Assembly (NCBI RefSeq): GCF_007655005.1
Contig: NZ_SZVW01000022.1
Location: 107,723-171,722, forward strand
Direction: 5' to 3'
Length of the DNA stretch: 64,000 nucleotides
From: Streptomyces tibetensis
GTDB lineage: Bacteria > Actinomycetota > Actinomycetes > Streptomycetales > Streptomycetaceae
In this document: positions 26,384-35,179 of the stretch, piece by piece
Layout of the letters: every line of letters starts with the position of its first letter
Position numbering within the stretch: the stretch's first letter is position 1
The notes under the pieces: model-generated
Seen by the model: only the letters and a program-made list of their open reading frames with translations
Told to the model about the DNA's origin: nothing
Databases searched by the model: none
Program-made: the position numbers and the translations under genes

Positions 26384-27217
26384 ATGTCTTCCCTCTCGAC
26401 CGCCGTCCGCAGAACGACGCTGTACGGAATCCTGGCCGCCGGCGCGCTGCTGTCGATCGCCCCGTACCTGCTGACACTGAACGGTGCGCTCAAGCGGCCC
26501 TCGGATCTCCTGTCCACCGACGCCTGGGCCCCCGCGCATCCCGCCACGTCCGCCAACTTCACCGCCGTATGGAACCAGTACGGGATGTCCTCCTTCCTGT
26601 TGCACACGCTGGCCGTGGCCGTCCTCGTCACCGTCGGACAGATGGTGTTCAGCGCGCTGGCGGCGTACGCGCTCGCCCGGATGGAGTTCCCAGGGCGCGA
26701 CTGGATCTTCTGGGGATACCTCGCCACGATGATGGTGCCTCAGATGATCACGCTCGTGCCGCTGTTCCTGATGATGCGTGAGCTGAACATGGTCGACACG
26801 TACGCGGGTCTGATCCTGCCCACCTTCCTCGGCACCCCGTACGGCGTCTTCCTGGTGCGCCAGCACTTCCGCACCATTCCCAAGGACCTGGAGGCCGCCG
26901 CCCGAATCGACGGGGCGAGCACCTGGAGCATCCTGGTGCGGATCATGCTGCCGCTGAGCCGTCCAGTCCTCGCGACACTTGCGATCATCACGTTCGTCAA
27001 CACTTGGAACAACCTGATCTGGCCGCTCATCATCACCAACAGCGACCGGACCCGGGTGGTCACCGTAGGCATCTCCGCCCTCCAGGGAGAGCACGTCTCC
27101 GACCTGCCGCACATCGTGCTGGCCGGGGCGGCCCTCGCCCTGCTTCCCCTGATCGCCGTGTTCCTGCTGTTCCAGCGGCACATCGTCCGCTCCATCGCGC
27201 TGACCGGCCTCAAGTAG
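26384..27217 (+). CDS. Sugar ABC transporter permease, MalG/UgpE type
   Basis: A 277-residue second permease subunit with six membrane helices. Its EAA loop reads EAAARIDGASTWSILVRIML followed by P, in the expected position. GAGGA lies about 11 bases before ATG 26384, and the gene begins 14 bases after the first permease stop, so the two are co-transcribed. It pairs with the preceding permease to form the channel for a carbohydrate delivered by the lipoprotein at 27334. Confidence 0.92.
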   Translation: MSSLSTAVRRTTLYGILAAGALLSIAPYLLTLNGALKRPSDLLSTDAWAPAHPATSANFTAVWNQYGMSSFLLHTLAVAVLVTVGQMVFSALAAYALARMEFPGRDWIFWGYLATMMVPQMITLVPLFLMMRELNMVDTYAGLILPTFLGTPYGVFLVRQHFRTIPKDLEAAARIDGASTWSILVRIMLPLSRPVLATLAIITFVNTWNNLIWPLIITNSDRTRVVTVGISALQGEHVSDLPHIVLAGAALALLPLIAVFLLFQRHIVRSIALTGLK

Positions 27218-27244
27218 GCCGTCCGCCGCCGGACCGAGCGGCCC

Positions 27245-27260
27245 ACGTCCCCGGGGACGT
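27245..27260. other. Intercistronic palindrome
   Basis: ACGTCCCCGGGGACGT is a perfect 16-bp inverted repeat in the 116-base gap between the second permease and the binding-protein gene. It may form a hairpin that protects or partially ends the transcript; it does not look like the GTTAGCGC operator type. Confidence 0.4.
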
Positions 27261-27333
27261 CACCGCACAACGGCCTCCTCACCCCACCCCCCGACAGCAC
27301 CTGGCACCGCCCGCACCGAAAGGACGCCCAACC

Positions 27334-28683
27334 ATGTCCGCAACCTCCAGAAGAGTCCTGGCAGCCACCGCCACCAGCGCACTCCTGCTCTGCCTCACCA
27401 CCGCCTGCGGCTCGTCCGGCTCGGAAACATCCTCCTCCGGAGGCACCGTAACCCTGCGGTACGCCATCTGGGACGCGGTTCAGCAGCCGGCGCTGCAGAA
27501 GTCGATCGACGTGTTCGAGCAGCAGCACCCGAAGATCAAGGTCAAGATCGAGCTGAACGCCTGGGCGCAGTACTGGAGCAAGCTGCAGACCCAGATGGCC
27601 GGCCGCACCGCGCCCGACGTCTTCTGGGACCACGTGGCGTACTTCCCTCAGTTCGCCCAGCAGAACGTCCTCACCGACCTCACCCCGTACATCAAGGCCG
27701 ACAAGCTGGACACGTCGATCTACGACCCCAAGCTCCTGGCGGGTTGGCAGCAGGACGGAAAGCAGTACGGCCTGCCGAAGGACTGGGACACCATCGCCCA
27801 GGTCTACAACAAGACCATGCTCGAGAAGGCCGGGCTGACGCAGAGCGAGCTGGGCGGCCTGTCCTGGAACACCACCGACGGCGGCACCTTCGTCAAGGCG
27901 CTCCAGAAGCTGACCGTCGACGCCAACGGTAAGCATCCGAACGAGAAGGGCTTCGACAGCAAGCAGGTCAAGCAGTACGGTCTCGCACTCGGGTCGTCCA
28001 ACGGCCAGACGGACTGGTGGGACGCGGCGGCCCAGAACGGCTGCAAGCTCCAGGACAAGGCGTGGGGGAAGTGGACGATCGACCAGCCGTCGTGCGTGGA
28101 AGCCATCCAGTTCGTCCGGGACCTGCGGCTGAAGTACCACGTGGCGGTGCCGGCCTCCGTCACGAACACCCCGAACGGGGCGTCCCTGCCGCAGGTCATG
28201 GCCCGCAAGCAGGCGGCCGTGGTGTGGGACGGCAGCTGGGACCTCAACGCCTACCAGAGCTCGATGAAGGGCAATTTCGGCATCGCCGAGCTGCCCGGTG
28301 GCCCGGTCGGGAAGGGCACGGTGTACAACGGGCTCAGCAACGCCCTGTACGCGGGCGGCAAGCACCCCAAGGAGGCGTGGGAACTGGTGAAGTGGCTCGG
28401 GTCGGAGGAGTCCCAGAAGATCATCGTTTCCGAGGGATCGGTGTGGCCGGGCATTCCCACGCTCAACAAGGACTACGTGGCCGTGTGGAAGCAGCGGGGC
28501 GTGGACGTCAGCGGCTTCTCCAAGGAAGCCGAGGGCACCACCATCGGATATCCGCTGACCACGTCCTCGGCGACGTACAGCGTCAAGGTGCAGGACGCCT
28601 TCAACCAGGTGTGGCTGGGTCAGCAGTCCCCCAAGGCGGCGGCCGACTCCGTCAACGAGGCATCCAACGCCGCGATCAAGTAG
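27334..28683 (+). CDS. Sugar ABC transporter substrate-binding lipoprotein
   Basis: A 449-residue extracellular solute-binding protein (family 1, CUT1 type). The signal peptide ends in CLTTAC, with the lipobox cysteine near residue 26, so it is anchored by Lgt/Lsp/Lnt. The mature domain has typical segments: VTLRYAIWD, FEQQHPKIKVKIEL, APDVFWDHVAYFPQFAQQ and AWELVKWLGSEESQKI. GAAAGGA precedes ATG 27334. The ligand is likely an oligosaccharide; neighbouring GH36 and GH39-like genes point to an alpha-galactosyl glycan (inference). Confidence 0.93.
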   Translation: MSATSRRVLAATATSALLLCLTTACGSSGSETSSSGGTVTLRYAIWDAVQQPALQKSIDVFEQQHPKIKVKIELNAWAQYWSKLQTQMAGRTAPDVFWDHVAYFPQFAQQNVLTDLTPYIKADKLDTSIYDPKLLAGWQQDGKQYGLPKDWDTIAQVYNKTMLEKAGLTQSELGGLSWNTTDGGTFVKALQKLTVDANGKHPNEKGFDSKQVKQYGLALGSSNGQTDWWDAAAQNGCKLQDKAWGKWTIDQPSCVEAIQFVRDLRLKYHVAVPASVTNTPNGASLPQVMARKQAAVVWDGSWDLNAYQSSMKGNFGIAELPGGPVGKGTVYNGLSNALYAGGKHPKEAWELVKWLGSEESQKIIVSEGSVWPGIPTLNKDYVAVWKQRGVDVSGFSKEAEGTTIGYPLTTSSATYSVKVQDAFNQVWLGQQSPKAAADSVNEASNAAIK

Positions 28684-28732
28684 GCAGTCGCCGGCAGGAG
28701 CCTCGACCGACATTCACCAGGAGCCCACGGAC

Positions 28733-29812
28733 ATGCAGAATCCCACCCCGGCGCGCCGCGACGAGGAGCCGCCCGAGAACGGCGCCGACCGGCAGCGGTC
28801 CGTCAGTATCTTCGACGTCGCCAAGGCGGCCGGGGTCTCGCACCAGACGGTCTCCCGTGTGGTCAACGCCAGGCCGAGAGTGGCGAAGGCCACCCGGGCG
28901 CGCGTGCTGGAGGTCATCGACGAGCTGGGCTACAAACCCAACAGGCTCGCCCGGGCGCTGGCCGGGGGAGTGGTGCGCTCGGTGACGGTGCTCACCTCGG
29001 ACACCACCCTGTACGGCGCCTCCCTCGCACTACGGGGCATAGAGGAGGCGGCCCGGGCAGCGGACTTCGCGGTGTCGGTCAGTGTCCTGGACGAGGACTC
29101 CCCATTGACGCCGGACGACATTGCCGGCCGGCTGGCCCGCCCCGGGGAACCCGTACTGGTGATCGCCTTCAACGCGGCCGGTGAGCGGGCCTGGCAGGCG
29201 TTGCCCTCAGAGTTCCCCGCGGCAGCCGTGGTGGAGCGGCCGCGGGAGGCCGGGCAGACCGGCAGGCCCGAAGCCTGGCTCGACGACCGGGCGGCTGCGG
29301 CCCAGGCCACCCGGTACCTGCTGGGCCTCGGACACAGGACCGTCCGCTACATGACGATCCCGTCCTCCACGACGCGGGTCGGGCAGCGCGCCGAGGGCTG
29401 GCGGGACGCGCTCGCCGGCGCCGGTCATCCCGCCCCTGAGCCGCTGGAAGGCGGTTGGAGCCCGCGATCCGGGTATCTGGCCGCCCGTGCCATGGTTGCC
29501 GACCCGCAGGTCACCGCCGTGCTCTGCGGCAACGACGATCTCGCACTCGGTGTGCTGCGGGCGGCCAGGGAGGCGGGCCGGGACGTGCCCGGCGACCTGA
29601 GCGTCATGGGCTTCGACGACGCACCGTACGCGGCGTACACCCACCCCACCCTGACCTCGGTACGGCTGGACTTCGAAGGGCTCGGGCGCGGTGCCTTCGG
29701 GATGCTGCACCGGCTGCTCGACCCGGACGAGGCCCCGGCGCCACCCCTATGGGCCGAACCTGACCTGATCGTGCGCGAGAGCACGGGCCCGGCGCCGCAC
29801 CGCCCCGCCTGA
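28733..29812 (+). CDS. LacI family transcriptional regulator
   Basis: A 359-residue repressor. The helix-turn-helix SIFDVAKAAGVSHQTVSRVV spans about 24-43, followed by the hinge GYKPNRLARALAGG. The periplasmic-binding-protein-like sensor domain runs to the end (TRYLLGLGHRTVRYM, AVLCGNDDLALGVLRAARE, VMGFDDAPYAAYTHPTLTSV). CAGGAG lies 9 bases before ATG 28733. It is the fourth gene of the operon. The three operator-like sites at 25243, 25384 and 29877 are its likely targets; the inducer would be the imported sugar. Confidence 0.93.
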   Translation: MQNPTPARRDEEPPENGADRQRSVSIFDVAKAAGVSHQTVSRVVNARPRVAKATRARVLEVIDELGYKPNRLARALAGGVVRSVTVLTSDTTLYGASLALRGIEEAARAADFAVSVSVLDEDSPLTPDDIAGRLARPGEPVLVIAFNAAGERAWQALPSEFPAAAVVERPREAGQTGRPEAWLDDRAAAAQATRYLLGLGHRTVRYMTIPSSTTRVGQRAEGWRDALAGAGHPAPEPLEGGWSPRSGYLAARAMVADPQVTAVLCGNDDLALGVLRAAREAGRDVPGDLSVMGFDDAPYAAYTHPTLTSVRLDFEGLGRGAFGMLHRLLDPDEAPAPPLWAEPDLIVRESTGPAPHRPA

Positions 29813-29876
29813 CCGTTCTCGCCCTGCTGCCCCGGCCCAGGCGCCGGACACCTTCGTAGCGCTCCGTCCGCGGGGG

Positions 29877-29892
29877 ATGTGAGCGATAACAT
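29877..29892 (+). promoter_or_regulatory. LacI-type operator-like site (O3) before the GH39-like gene
   Basis: ATGTGAGCGATAACAT matches O2 at 15 of 16 bases and shares the G-x-x-A-x-C-G-x-TAAC core with O1. It lies 57 bases before the start of the secreted glycosidase gene, in the promoter position. Confidence 0.6.
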
Positions 29893-29910
29893 CCCGTCCT
29901 CTCGATCCGT

Positions 29911-29932
29911 CCTCCCGCAGTGCCGCGGGAGG
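29911..29932 (+). other. Leader hairpin overlapping the purine-rich leader of the GH39-like gene
   Basis: CCTCCCGC pairs with GCGGGAGG across a 6-base loop. The right arm is part of the only strong Shine-Dalgarno-like run (GGGAGGGGAAAG), 17-29 bases before ATG 29949; a weaker AGG is closer. Could affect translation or mark the 5' end of the transcript. Confidence 0.35.
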
Positions 29933-29948
29933 GGAAAGCCAGGTCCTT

Positions 29949-32570
29949 ATGTCCCTCGACACGCGCACCCCGGGCGCTGCGCCGCCCGGGCGCAGGAGAG
30001 CAGCCCTCACCAGCTCGCTGCTTGCCGTAGCCGCCCTCGTCGGCACCGCGCTCGCGGTGCCACAGACGGCAGCGGCCGCCACCCAGACGTTCACCGTCGA
30101 CCTCGGCACGACCACCGGCTCCGTCCTGCGCGGCTCGAACGGCGCGCTCTACGGGCAGAGCGACGACGGTGTTCCCAGCGACAACCTGCTGGCGCCGCTG
30201 AAGCTCACGACCGGATCGCAGAAGCCCCCGAACGGTGCCCAGCACCCCAACGGGGACATCCTGGACGTGGCCCCGTCGTTCTTCCGCAACGGCGGCGGCA
30301 CGATGTACACCAACATCCAGGACGAGTACTCGGCCTGGCCGTACCAGAACCTCGGCATCGACGACTACCTCACCAAGGTCGACGCCGCGGTCAACGCGAT
30401 CAAGGGGACCTCGTACGCGGACAAGGTGGTCTTCGTCCCGTTCAACGAGCCCGACGGCATCTGGTACACCGGCATCAAGAGCGGCGACGCCACCACCTAC
30501 CAGAACGCCCTGAACAAGTTCGACTCCGACTGGAGCACCGTCTACGACCGGATCCGGAGCATCATTCCCGGCGCCAAGATAGGCGGGCCCAACACCGCGG
30601 GCTTCAACAGCAAGTTCTTCGGCGACTTCCTGACCTACGCCAAGGCCAAGAACCAGCTGCCGGACGTGTTCACCTGGCACGAGCTCGGCCCCGGCTCCCT
30701 CTCCGCCTACCGCGGCCACTACACGACGTACCGCTCCCTGGAGAGCGCCCGCGGCATCAGCTCCATCCCGATCAACATCGACGAGTACGCCAACCGGCGC
30801 GACCTCTCGGTGCCCGGGCAGATGGTGCAATGGGCCACGATGTTCGAGGACACCAAGGTCTACGGCCAGCAGCCCTACTGGGACGCGGCCGGCAACATGG
30901 ACGGCAACACGGCCCTCACCAACAGCCCCAACGGCACCTGGTGGTTCTGGCACTGGTACGCCGGGATGACCGGGCAGACCGTCAAGGCGACCCCGCCGCA
31001 GGCCAACGTCCAGGACACCCTCCAGGGCATGGCCTCGCTGGACACCACCCGCAAGCAGGCCCAGGTGATCCTCGGCGGGTCGGCCACCGACACCAGCGTG
31101 GTGATCAACAACATCCCGAGCGCCACCTTCGGCAGCAAGGTCGAGGTCACCGTCCAGGCCCTGGACTGGTCCGGATACGACGGCGTGTCCGCGCCGCCGC
31201 AGACCATCTCCCGCACCGCCTTCACCCCCGCCGGCGGGTCCATCACCGTCCCGCTGACCGGCCTGAACGCCATGTCGGCCTACCGCATCACGGTCACCCC
31301 GAACGGCGGCGGCGCCGCCGCCACGCCCACCGTGCCGGTGAACTCCTCGTACGAGGCCGAGAACGCCACCATCACCGGCGGCACGATCAGCAGCCAGGGC
31401 ACGGGCGCCAACTACAACACCGCGCAGCTCTACGCCGCCTCCGGCACCAAGGACGTCACCGCCCTCAACACGACGAGCAGCAAGGTCGACTTCGCGGTGA
31501 GTGTCCCGTCGTCCGGCACATACAACTTGCGCATCTTCTACGGCAACGGGACAGGCACCCCGGCCCAGCAGGCGCTGCGGATCGATGGCGCCAACCCGAA
31601 GTTCGTCACCTATCCGTCCACCCTGAACTCCGAGTACCGCGCCAACGTCACCGTCCCGGTGACCCTGAGCGCCGGCAGCCACACCGTCTCCCTCGCCAAG
31701 TCCGACGCCACTCTGGGCACCGCCGTGGGTGACGTGACCCTCGACAAGATCGACCTGACGGCCGCGCCGAGCACCCCGGAGACGCTGTACGAGGCCACCT
31801 TCGCCGACACCAGCGGCACCCCGAGCTGGTCGTACGCCGACGTGGGCGAGGCCGGGACCGGCGCCGTCGTCCTGGGCTCCGGTGACAGCACCACGTTCGA
31901 CGCCTACGCGCCCACCGACGGCTACTACACCGTGAAGGCCGACTACGCCTCCACGGGAGGAACGGCCGCCCTGGCCCTGAACGGCACCACCGTCGCCACC
32001 CTGGCCAACTCCAACGGCGCCGCGACCACCGCGAGCAACCGCCTCTACCTCGTGGCCGGCATCAACCGGATCAAGGCCACCCCGAACAGCGGCGCCACCG
32101 TCACCCTCAAGGACATTAAGGTGGCCGGCTCGGGTGACACCAGCGGCGTCACCAAGATCGAAGCCGAGAGCGGCACCCTGGCCGGAGCGGCCAAGGTCCA
32201 GTCGAACGTGTGGACCTCCGGCGGCAAGGACGTCGGCTACGTCGGAAACGGCAGCGCCAACACGCTGACCTTCGGCAACATCAGCGCCCCGGCCGCCGGC
32301 CGCTACGCCTTGGTGATCCACTACGCCAACAACGACCGGTCGGGCACCGGCAGCTACAACACCAACGTCAAGTCCCGCACCGCTCAGCTGACGGTGAACG
32401 GCGGCACCCCCGCCACGGCGACCTTCCGCAACACCTACGGCTGGAGCGACTTCTGGTCGCTGGGCACAACGATCAGCCTCAACGCCGGAACCAACACCCT
32501 GAAGATCTCCAACTCCGCCTCCTACGCACCCGACATCGACTACATCGAGGTCGCCCCCGTGAACGGCTGA
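29949..32570 (+). CDS. Secreted GH39-like glycoside hydrolase with C-terminal carbohydrate-binding modules
   Basis: An 873-residue exported enzyme. A signal peptide (about 1-44, ending AAAA) is followed by a clan-A-like (alpha/beta)8 domain (about 48-460). The putative acid/base glutamate is in FVPFNEPDG and the nucleophile in INIDEYANRRD, the two strand ends expected in GH39-type enzymes. Next comes a CBM35/CBM6-like module (YEAENATITGG, about 475-600), a small beta domain and a second such module (KIEAESGTLAGAAK, about 735-873). GH39 contains beta-xylosidases and arabinofuranosidase-type enzymes, including one that frees galactosyl-arabinose from gum arabic; with GH36 alongside that activity is attractive, but it is inference. 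It is probably in the LacI regulon. Confidence 0.78.
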   Translation: MSLDTRTPGAAPPGRRRAALTSSLLAVAALVGTALAVPQTAAAATQTFTVDLGTTTGSVLRGSNGALYGQSDDGVPSDNLLAPLKLTTGSQKPPNGAQHPNGDILDVAPSFFRNGGGTMYTNIQDEYSAWPYQNLGIDDYLTKVDAAVNAIKGTSYADKVVFVPFNEPDGIWYTGIKSGDATTYQNALNKFDSDWSTVYDRIRSIIPGAKIGGPNTAGFNSKFFGDFLTYAKAKNQLPDVFTWHELGPGSLSAYRGHYTTYRSLESARGISSIPINIDEYANRRDLSVPGQMVQWATMFEDTKVYGQQPYWDAAGNMDGNTALTNSPNGTWWFWHWYAGMTGQTVKATPPQANVQDTLQGMASLDTTRKQAQVILGGSATDTSVVINNIPSATFGSKVEVTVQALDWSGYDGVSAPPQTISRTAFTPAGGSITVPLTGLNAMSAYRITVTPNGGGAAATPTVPVNSSYEAENATITGGTISSQGTGANYNTAQLYAASGTKDVTALNTTSSKVDFAVSVPSSGTYNLRIFYGNGTGTPAQQALRIDGANPKFVTYPSTLNSEYRANVTVPVTLSAGSHTVSLAKSDATLGTAVGDVTLDKIDLTAAPSTPETLYEATFADTSGTPSWSYADVGEAGTGAVVLGSGDSTTFDAYAPTDGYYTVKADYASTGGTAALALNGTTVATLANSNGAATTASNRLYLVAGINRIKATPNSGATVTLKDIKVAGSGDTSGVTKIEAESGTLAGAAKVQSNVWTSGGKDVGYVGNGSANTLTFGNISAPAAGRYALVIHYANNDRSGTGSYNTNVKSRTAQLTVNGGTPATATFRNTYGWSDFWSLGTTISLNAGTNTLKISNSASYAPDIDYIEVAPVNG

Positions 32571-32584
32571 CCGTCCCACCCCCA

Positions 32585-32614
32585 GGGGCCGCCGCCGAGT
32601 CCGGCGGCGGCCCC
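32585..32614 (+). terminator. Hairpin after the GH39-like gene
   Basis: A perfect 12-bp GC stem (GGGGCCGCCGCC/GGCGGCGGCCCC) with a 6-base loop, 15 bases after the stop codon. It separates the secreted glycosidase from the downstream alpha-galactosidase gene and may only partly end transcription. Confidence 0.7.
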
Positions 32615-32676
32615 GTCCCCCTGCAATGCCGGCGCACGTTCTCGCCGCCCGATCGTCACCCGCCCGAAAGGCCGCC

Positions 32677-34815
32677 ATGCCGAACATCGCCCACGACCCC
32701 GAGCGCCGGCTGTGGGTCCTGTCCGGACCCGGCTCCAGCTACGTGCTCCACCTCGACGACGCCGACCGCCTGCGCGGCCTGCACTGGGGGCCCCGCCTCA
32801 CGCTCGAACAGGCCGCCTCACTGCTCCGCTACCCGGAGCCCGGCCACCGGTCGTTCGAGGACCCTGCCGACGGCACCCTCGACCTCGACACCGCGGGAGC
32901 CATGCGCTACGCCCACGCGGGCGTCCAGGTCCGCTTCCCGGACGGCGTGCGCGACCTGGAACCGCACCCGGCGGGCGAGGAGGTGCTGCACCACGAGGAC
33001 GGCACGGAACTGGTACTGCGGTTCGCCGACCGGCACTACCCGCTCACCATCGAAACCCACTACCGCCTGCGCACCGGCACCGACGTCATCGAACGCCACC
33101 TGGTCCTACGCCACACCGGGACCGGGACCGAGACCGCCGACCCGATCACCATCCTCCGCGCCGACTCCGCCACCTGGGTCCTGCCCAGACTGGGCGAGTA
33201 CCGACTCAGCCAGGTGCGGGGACAATGGTGCGCCGAAACGCAGCTGAACCGGACCCCGCTGCCCTACGCGGAGACCGTCCTCACCAGCCGTCGCGGCACC
33301 ACCGGGCACCAGAGCAACCCGTGGGCCATGATCGACGACGGGGGAGCCGACGAGGTTCACGGTGCCGTCTGGTCGTGCGCCCTTGCCTGGAGCGGCAGCT
33401 GGCGGCTGACCGCCCAGAGAATGCCCACCGAACGTGTCACCCTGTCCGCGGGCTTCGGCCACGACCCGGTCACCTGGGAGCTTTCGCCGGGCGAGGAACT
33501 TGCCACCCCGGTCTGCGCGGGCGCGTACACCGAGGGGGGCTTCGGCGCGGCGTCCCGTCTGTGGCACCGGCACGTCCTGAACCATGTGCTGCCGCACCCG
33601 GAAGAGATACGACCGGTGCTCTACAACTCCTGGGAGGCCACCGAGTTCGACATCGACGTCACCGGGCAGATCGCGCTGGCCGAGAAGGCCGCGGCGCTCG
33701 GTGCCGAACTCTTCGTCATGGACGACGGCTGGTTCGGCGCCCGCACCCACGACGCCGCCGGACTCGGCGACTGGACGCCCAACTCCAGCCGTTTCCCTGA
33801 CGGCCTGAGTCCCTTGACCGACCGGGTTCACGAGCTGGGCATGCAGTTCGGCCTGTGGGTCGAACCCGAGATGGTCAATCCCGACAGCGACCTGTACCGC
33901 GCGCACCCCGACTGGGTGCTCCACCACCCGCATCGCCGCCGCACCGAGCACCGCAACCAACTGGTGCTCAACCTCGCCCGCCCCGACGTGGCCGCCTGGC
34001 TGCACGGCCGGTTCGACGAACTGCTGTCGAAGAACGCCATCGACTTCCTCAAATGGGACATGAACCGCCCCTTCTCCGAAGCCGGATGGCCCGACGCGGA
34101 CGGTGACCCCGACCGATTGTGGATCGACCACGTACGCCACCTCTACGCACTGCTCGACCGGCTGCGCGCCGACCACCCGGGGCTGCGCATAGAGACGTGC
34201 AGCAGCGGCGGAGGCCGACTGGACCTCGGCATCCTCGCCCGTACCGACCAGGTGTGGACCTCCGACAACACCGACGCACTGGATCGCATCGAGATCCAGC
34301 ACGGCTTCTCCCAGCTCTACCCGGCGCGGGTCATGGGCGCCTGGGTCACCGACAGCCCCAACCCCTACACACGGCGCAGCGTGCCCCTCGACTTCCGTTT
34401 CCACGCCGCCATGAACGGAGTGCTGGGCATAGGCGGCGACCTCAACCAGTGGGGCGAGGCGGAACTGGCTCGCGCCACCGAACTCGTCGCCGCCTACAAA
34501 CGTGTAAGGCATCTGGTGCAGCTGGGCGAGCAGCACCGGCTGCGGCCCCCCGGGGACGGGGAACTCAGCGCGGTGCAGTATCTCGCCCCCGACGGTCGGG
34601 AAGCCGCAGTGATCGCCCTGCGACGGTCACAGCGCTACGGACATCGCTCCTCGGTCCTGCCCCTGCGCGGACTCGACCCTGCGGCACGCTACCGCGACAC
34701 GGCCACCGGCACTGTGCACCACGGCGCCGTCCTGCTCAGCCATGGCCTGCTCCTGGACCTTGCCGCGGACGACTACGCGTCCACACTCGTCCACCTCCTA
34801 CGTGAGCCTGCCTGA
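32677..34815 (+). CDS. Alpha-galactosidase, GH36 family
   Basis: A 712-residue retaining alpha-galactosidase without a signal peptide, so it acts in the cytoplasm on imported alpha-galactosides. The N-terminal beta-sandwich runs to about 320, the catalytic barrel follows (VLYNSWEATEFDI, VMDDGWFGAR, FGLWVEPEMVNPDSDLYR) and a C-terminal beta domain ends it. The nucleophile is Asp461 in FLKWDMNRPF; the acid/base is Asp530 in WTSDNTDALDR. The CSSGGGRLD motif is also intact. CGAAAGG lies before ATG 32677; an upstream ATG at 32626 lacks such a site. Size and motifs match AgaA/RafA-type enzymes. Confidence 0.93.
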   Translation: MPNIAHDPERRLWVLSGPGSSYVLHLDDADRLRGLHWGPRLTLEQAASLLRYPEPGHRSFEDPADGTLDLDTAGAMRYAHAGVQVRFPDGVRDLEPHPAGEEVLHHEDGTELVLRFADRHYPLTIETHYRLRTGTDVIERHLVLRHTGTGTETADPITILRADSATWVLPRLGEYRLSQVRGQWCAETQLNRTPLPYAETVLTSRRGTTGHQSNPWAMIDDGGADEVHGAVWSCALAWSGSWRLTAQRMPTERVTLSAGFGHDPVTWELSPGEELATPVCAGAYTEGGFGAASRLWHRHVLNHVLPHPEEIRPVLYNSWEATEFDIDVTGQIALAEKAAALGAELFVMDDGWFGARTHDAAGLGDWTPNSSRFPDGLSPLTDRVHELGMQFGLWVEPEMVNPDSDLYRAHPDWVLHHPHRRRTEHRNQLVLNLARPDVAAWLHGRFDELLSKNAIDFLKWDMNRPFSEAGWPDADGDPDRLWIDHVRHLYALLDRLRADHPGLRIETCSSGGGRLDLGILARTDQVWTSDNTDALDRIEIQHGFSQLYPARVMGAWVTDSPNPYTRRSVPLDFRFHAAMNGVLGIGGDLNQWGEAELARATELVAAYKRVRHLVQLGEQHRLRPPGDGELSAVQYLAPDGREAAVIALRRSQRYGHRSSVLPLRGLDPAARYRDTATGTVHHGAVLLSHGLLLDLAADDYASTLVHLLREPA

Positions 34816-35004
34816 CGATGGTGGCTCATCGAGGCCGTGGATCACCCAGGAGAGCGAGGCTCTGGCCCTGCCGCTGAGTGCCGGCGGCAGGCTTCGTGAG
34901 GAACCGCCGGGAGGTCAGTGCGAAGGCCCACCGGCGGACTGCCGCACAGCCTTCGTGCCGCTAAGAGAGCGTATATGTCGCTCATGTGCCTGCGGCGACC
35001 GTGA

Positions 35005-35024
35005 TGGCGGGCGAGAGCCCGCCA
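35005..35024 (+). terminator. Terminator of the alpha-galactosidase transcript
   Basis: A perfect 8-bp stem TGGCGGGC/GCCCGCCA closed by a GAGA tetraloop, followed by GTTATT. It lies 190 bases after the GH36 stop; the space between (34816-35004) has no gene I can see. Confidence 0.6.
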
Positions 35025-35125
35025 GTTATTCAGGTGAGCGATTCCATGCTCAACAAAGAGCCTGTTCTCATGCGACGGAGAAGAAAAGCCTCTTCCACCG
35101 TTGCAAAGTTCAGAACGTGGCGGCT

Positions 35126-35157
35126 CTCCGGGCCGGACCCGTGGTCACGGCCCGGAG
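35126..35157 (-). terminator. Terminator of the GH27 gene
   Basis: CTCCGGGCC pairs with GGCCCGGAG across a 14-base loop, 23 bases beyond the GH27 stop codon in the direction of its transcription. Confidence 0.6.
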
Positions 35158-35179
35158 CGTGTCGGTCAGCAGCGATCGG

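Noticed and set aside
29604..32687. 1,027-residue minus-strand frame opposite the GH39-like gene
   Set aside because: Composition artefact (Val/Gly/Arg-rich) antisense to a gene with signal peptide, catalytic residues and binding modules.
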